Positions 34,445-36,815 of a DNA stretch of 36,815 nt are shown in pieces. The notes under the pieces were generated by a model that was not told where the DNA came from, made no database searches, and was given only the letters and a program-made list of their open reading frames with translations. The translations under genes were made by a program, and so were the position numbers. The number at the start of each line of letters is the position of its first letter. Positions within the stretch are counted from its first letter, which is position 1. Where the stretch lies: NCBI GenBank assembly GCA_001007665.1, contig JXQG01000015.1, positions 1 through 36,815 of the forward strand, read 5' to 3'. This DNA is from Candidatus Synechococcus spongiarum SP3. Its GTDB lineage: Bacteria > Cyanobacteriota > Cyanobacteriia > PCC-6307 > Cyanobiaceae.

Positions 34445-34930
34445 ATGCCCACCATCCACTTCTTGCGAGAACAGTTGGACGTTGACTGCCCCGCTGGCGT
34501 CATCCTGAGGGATGTGGCCCTGGACGCCGGAGTAGAGCTCTATGGCCTCAAGGGGAAGCTGGGCAACTGCGGTGGCTGCGGTCAGTGCAGCACCTGCTTT
34601 GTGGCCGTGGCCGGCCAGGACGAGGCTACCTGTCTCACACCGCGGACGGCCCCGGAACAACGTTTCCTCAAAAAACGACCGCTGAATTGGCGCCTCGCCT
34701 GTCAAGCGGTAATTCGAGATTCCCTGGTGGTGGTGACTCGTCCCCAGGCTGGTTGGCCTGGTGGTGACGAGGCCCTGGCTGCCGCTGTGAGCACCATGCC
34801 CGTGAACGCCATGCCGAGCACCCAGGACAGTCCTCACCAGGACAGTGCACAAGAAGACGACGACGCGCAGGATGATGGTGACGGGGGTGAGACCGGTGTT
34901 GAGACGATTGACGAGATGGAGGAGCGGTGA
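34445..34930 (+). CDS. 2Fe-2S ferredoxin with acidic C-terminal tail
   Basis: A 161-residue protein whose first 100 residues are a plant-/adrenodoxin-type 2Fe-2S ferredoxin. The cluster cysteines are Cys42, Cys48, Cys51 and Cys86, in [16 protein letters not shown] and LACQAVI (C-x5-C-x2-C...C). A further Cys45 lies between them. Ferredoxins pass electrons from photosystem I or other donors. Residues about 115-161 form an acidic, Asp/Glu/Gln/Ser-rich tail ([14 protein letters not shown]) that lacks a known domain. The gene is divergent from psbB, as in related marine picocyanobacteria, and is followed by psbM. Confidence 0.92.
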   Translation: MPTIHFLREQLDVDCPAGVILRDVALDAGVELYGLKGKLGNCGGCGQCSTCFVAVAGQDEATCLTPRTAPEQRFLKKRPLNWRLACQAVIRDSLVVVTRPQAGWPGGDEALAAAVSTMPVNAMPSTQDSPHQDSAQEDDDAQDDGDGGETGVETIDEMEER

Positions 34931-35029
34931 TTGGGGACTTGCTTGACAAACTGCAAAGTCCAAGGCCGCCAGCCCTCTACCCATGAATGGAAGTGGTAAG
35001 CTTAATCTGCTCTGCCTTGCCGTTCCCGG

Positions 35030-35134
35030 ATGGAAACGAACCCCCTGGGTTTCATCACCAGCCTCTTATTCGTCCTGGTGCCGGCCCTGTTTCTTGTCAT
35101 TCTTTACATCCAGACCAACAAGCCGCAGACCTGA
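35030..35134 (+). CDS. psbM: Photosystem II reaction-centre protein M
   Basis: A 34-residue single-helix protein of PSII that lies at the monomer-monomer interface. It begins [20 protein letters not shown] and ends [14 protein letters not shown], the PsbM pattern with its conserved P-L-G-F and the Y-I-Q-T tail. ATG 35030 gives the usual length. It is 99 bp after the ferredoxin gene and convergent with sodX; its 3' flank holds a 20-bp tandem repeat. Confidence 0.96.
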   Translation: METNPLGFITSLLFVLVPALFLVILYIQTNKPQT

Positions 35135-35141
35135 TGGCAGG

Positions 35142-35180
35142 CCCGACCGCAGTCATCTCAACCCGACCGCAGTCATCTCA
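35142..35180. repeat. Two-copy tandem repeat, 20-bp period
   Basis: CCCGACCGCAGTCATCTCA occurs at 35142-35160 and again at 35162-35180, separated by one A. The second unit contains the sodX stop codon (35173-35175, minus strand), so the sodX 3' end was probably duplicated. It lies between the psbM stop and the sodX body. Confidence 0.85.
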
Positions 35181-35526
35181 ATCTGGTCAGTCTGGATGTG
35201 CCGTGGCGCCCGATTCGCAGAACGGCCTGCCCGATGATGTCCTGACGTGCCACATTCCCCATGTGGCTGCTGTCCACGGATAGGGCCGAAAGGCCACTCA
35301 ACCTGAATCGATCTGGCCTGGTTTCTTCTTCCAGCAGTTTGACGATGGTTCCCAGTCGCTGATGGCGGACGATGACAATCCTTCCCGGGGAAGGACTGTC
35401 ATCGGCTGAGAGCCGGCGAAACAGGATGAAGTCCCCGTCCTGGAGAGTTGGGGCCATGCTGAGCCCCGCCACGCGAATGATGCCGAAGCCCAGCAGTGTG
35501 ACAATACCTTGAGCCAGACGGATCAA
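35173..35526 (-). CDS. sodX: Nickel-SOD maturation protease (S26 signal-peptidase type)
   Basis: A 117-residue S26-family serine protease that removes the N-terminal propeptide of nickel superoxide dismutase. The catalytic serine motif is VAGLSMAPTLQDGDFILF and the general-base lysine follows in GTIVKLLEE, as in type I signal peptidases. A hydrophobic N-terminus (LAQGIVTLLGFGIIRV) may anchor it. The start is a TTG at 35526 whose bases overlap the sodN TGA stop (TTGA), so translational coupling is likely. Start choice is uncertain, since no ATG precedes the catalytic Ser motif. Confidence 0.87.
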   Translation of the reverse strand: MIRLAQGIVTLLGFGIIRVAGLSMAPTLQDGDFILFRRLSADDSPSPGRIVIVRHQRLGTIVKLLEEETRPDRFRLSGLSALSVDSSHMGNVARQDIIGQAVLRIGRHGTSRLTRLR

Positions 35527-36023
35527 AGCACCGGATAGACCACCTCAAGGCTGGGTGGATAGGGGCAGGTTGCCCTGGTGGTCTTGATGCCTTTGGTGGC
35601 CCAGAACATCTCGGCAAACTGGTTCACCGCGTCCACCAGTGCTTCCCCGTCAGCGCGGTTGACGCCCTGCTTGCAGGCGCCACCCAGCAACATGATCTTG
35701 TGAACTACACTGCTGGCGTCCGGGAACGCCTCGAACTGCGGCGCCTTGAAATAGTCACCCCAGATGATCCGAACCTCGTGTTTCACCTTCTCCGCTTCCT
35801 CTTCCTTGCGCATGACACACCGGGCGACGCTGTTTTGGGTCGCCAGGGATGTCATGTCGCCACCTTCGGACTTCTCTTTCATGATGTCCATCAGGCGTAC
35901 GACCGACAGGGCTGCCATCAAGGCCGTGGAAGGATCGTAGATCTTGCAAGGGATGTCGCAATGGGCGTCAGCCCGCTGGAATGGATGGATGGCGTCCAGA
36001 AACTGCAGAAGACTGTGAAGCAT
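35523..36023 (-). CDS. sodN: Nickel superoxide dismutase precursor
   Basis: A 166-residue Ni-SOD, which removes superoxide made by photosynthesis without needing iron or manganese. Residues 1-20 are the propeptide (MLHSLLQFLDAIHPFQRADA). The mature enzyme begins with the nickel hook HCDIPCKIYDP, whose His1, Cys2 and Cys6 bind nickel. The remaining helical bundle ends in MFWATKGIKT and CPYPPSLEVV. ATG 36023 is supported by a strong ribosome-binding site, AGGAAGGAA at 36027-36035. It overlaps sodX by 4 bp. Ni-SOD is standard in marine picocyanobacteria. Confidence 0.96.
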   Translation of the reverse strand: MLHSLLQFLDAIHPFQRADAHCDIPCKIYDPSTALMAALSVVRLMDIMKEKSEGGDMTSLATQNSVARCVMRKEEEAEKVKHEVRIIWGDYFKAPQFEAFPDASSVVHKIMLLGGACKQGVNRADGEALVDAVNQFAEMFWATKGIKTTRATCPYPPSLEVVYPVL

Positions 36024-36378
36024 GGGTTCCTTCCTGGCCTGGTTCATTCTGTTGGTATAGATCGTTGCTGACGGGGAAAACGCGACGACCTGGGAACAGA
36101 TGCTACCAGGTCTTGGGGCTGAAGCGCCTCGGATAAGGGCGTCCTCCGCGTGCCACCTTGGGGTCTGGCCCCACGTCCCGATCTTCTCCCCCAGGGATTT
36201 GTACAAGGCTTAATTGGCGAATCGTAGGCAGAGTAAGCAGGATGCGGTCCGTTCGGCTGGGGAGTTAGAGGGATGGAACAAGGGCAATTTCGGAATTGGC
36301 TCTCTAGCATGGATGCGCTGACGTCGTGGCAGCACAAGGAAGCGGCAGCAGCGTAGTCGTCTCCGCCGAAGGGGGAGG
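36024..36378. other. Upstream region of sodN, no gene
   Basis: This 355-bp stretch holds no supported coding region. Open frames on both strands have no family likeness. Close to sodN it contains the ribosome-binding site and presumably the promoter; no confident -35/-10 pair or regulator site could be read. Confidence 0.4.
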
Positions 36379-36392
36379 CATGGCTGTTGGCC

Positions 36393-36600
36393 ATGGAACG
36401 GGCGGATGAGCAGCGGCGTTGTCCCCATTGTGGCTGCAGCGGCACGGTGTCCCATGGCAAGAGGCCCTTGGCCTGCGGCGCTTCCGCTGCAAAGGGAGTG
36501 GAAGGCCCTGCAATGCCCTGACAGGTGCCAGCCTGTCCGGTCTGCACCACAGGGAGCGCTGGCTTGCCTTTGGTAACCCCAGTTTTGGATAAGGCGAGGG
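36393..36600 (+). pseudogene. IS1595-family transposase N-terminal remnant
   Basis: The plus-strand ATG at 36393 opens MERADEQRRCPHCGCSGTVS then HGKRP. A frameshift then leads into LGLRRFRCKGSGRPCNALTG and ASLSGLHHRERWLAFG. This is the N-terminal zinc-ribbon and start of the helical domain of IS1595 transposases (C-P-H-C-G...F-R-C-x-x-C-x-x-x-F-N-A-L-T-G-T-x-L). The third ribbon cysteine is replaced by Ser in KGSGRP and the frame is broken, so the copy is inactive. The catalytic domain is missing. Confidence 0.7.
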
Positions 36601-36642
36601 ATGGCTTGAGATGTTCGGAATGGGGATGGGGCCGCTGCTGGC

Positions 36643-36815
36643 AATGTTGACCCTGGGTTCTGCCAGGGTGTAAGCCGACAGGCAAGAGAGAACATGGACC
36701 AGGACATTGACGGGGGAGCGTCGCCGGCTGTGCTCTAAGCCCATGGTGGACTTGCGCTTGTCAAAGAGGGTCTCGATGATGCATCGCTTGCGCAACACCA
36801 CTTTCTCCCGCCGGG
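36643..36815 (-). pseudogene. IS982-family transposase C-terminal end (partial, runs off window)
   Basis: The minus-strand frame from the window edge reads VVLRKRCIIETLFDKRKSTM then GLEHSRRRSPVNVLVHVLSC and LSAYTLAEPRVNI. This is the IS982 transposase end (L-L-R-K-R-x-I-I-E-T, then E-H-S-R-H-R-S-P-x-N-x-L-V-x-L, then A-Y). Whether the element is intact cannot be decided because its N-terminal part lies beyond 36815. The opposite-strand IS1595 remnant begins right after its end. The reading frame continues downstream as non-homologous sequence, so its own end may be eroded. Confidence 0.75.

Noticed and set aside
34944-34949. TTGACA as a -35 box for psbM
   Set aside because: No matching -10 element at 16-18 bp spacing, so not called as a promoter.

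Overview
The window looks like a chromosome segment of a marine picocyanobacterium of the Synechococcus/Prochlorococcus group. It carries photosystem II genes (psbB, psbT, psbM), a Mg-chelatase D subunit, a Ycf20-family protein, a nickel superoxide dismutase with its maturation protease, and a plant-type ferredoxin divergent from psbB. Base composition is high in GC and unlike the free-living low-GC strains. Decayed insertion sequences, eroded transporters and sodium-coupled amino-acid uptake genes would fit a host-associated lineage such as the sponge symbiont 'Candidatus Synechococcus spongiarum'. That assignment is an inference, since no marker such as 16S rRNA is present.

Layout. 62-1798 (minus): Ycf20-like protein and an alanine/glycine:sodium symporter. 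1800-3700: gene graveyard with an AT-rich stretch, an IS5-family remnant with an internal stop, and two inverted, diverged copies of one decayed sequence; the minus-strand copy resembles the C-terminal half of a GPH-type sugar symporter. 3712-10718: FemAB/GNAT-like protein (minus), NSS transporter (plus), moaC (minus), MFS exporter (plus), ppk1 (plus). 10703-19695: nagA (minus), IS5 remnant, chlD and UDP-glucose dehydrogenase (plus), MCE/MlaD protein with its ATPase (minus), YvcK-like protein and an OsmC gene broken by one in-frame stop (plus). 19718-21761: PQQ-type sugar dehydrogenase and metallophosphoesterase, whose start codons overlap head to head.

21762-24376 is a second degraded island. 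It holds IS5 and IS982 remnants, an MFS fragment fused to a cell-surface-repeat fragment, a peptidoglycan-binding fragment and one intact SAP-domain gene. From 24377 come tRNA-Phe(GAA), comF, a DUF2470 protein and two very small membrane or helical ORFs (minus). Next is a probable minus-strand operon rpsA - HAD phosphatase - metK - FGGY sugar kinase - DUF2079 membrane protein, with psbB-psbT upstream of it. The ferredoxin and psbM lie divergently. The right end has sodN-sodX (minus) and IS1595 and IS982 transposase remnants, the last running off the window.

Functionally the window mixes core photosynthesis and housekeeping (CP47, PsbT, PsbM, Mg-chelatase, S1, MetK, PPK1, Ni-SOD) with accessory transport and sugar metabolism (AGCS, NSS and MFS transporters, NagA, FGGY kinase, PQQ dehydrogenase). 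The two islands record repeated IS insertion followed by decay.
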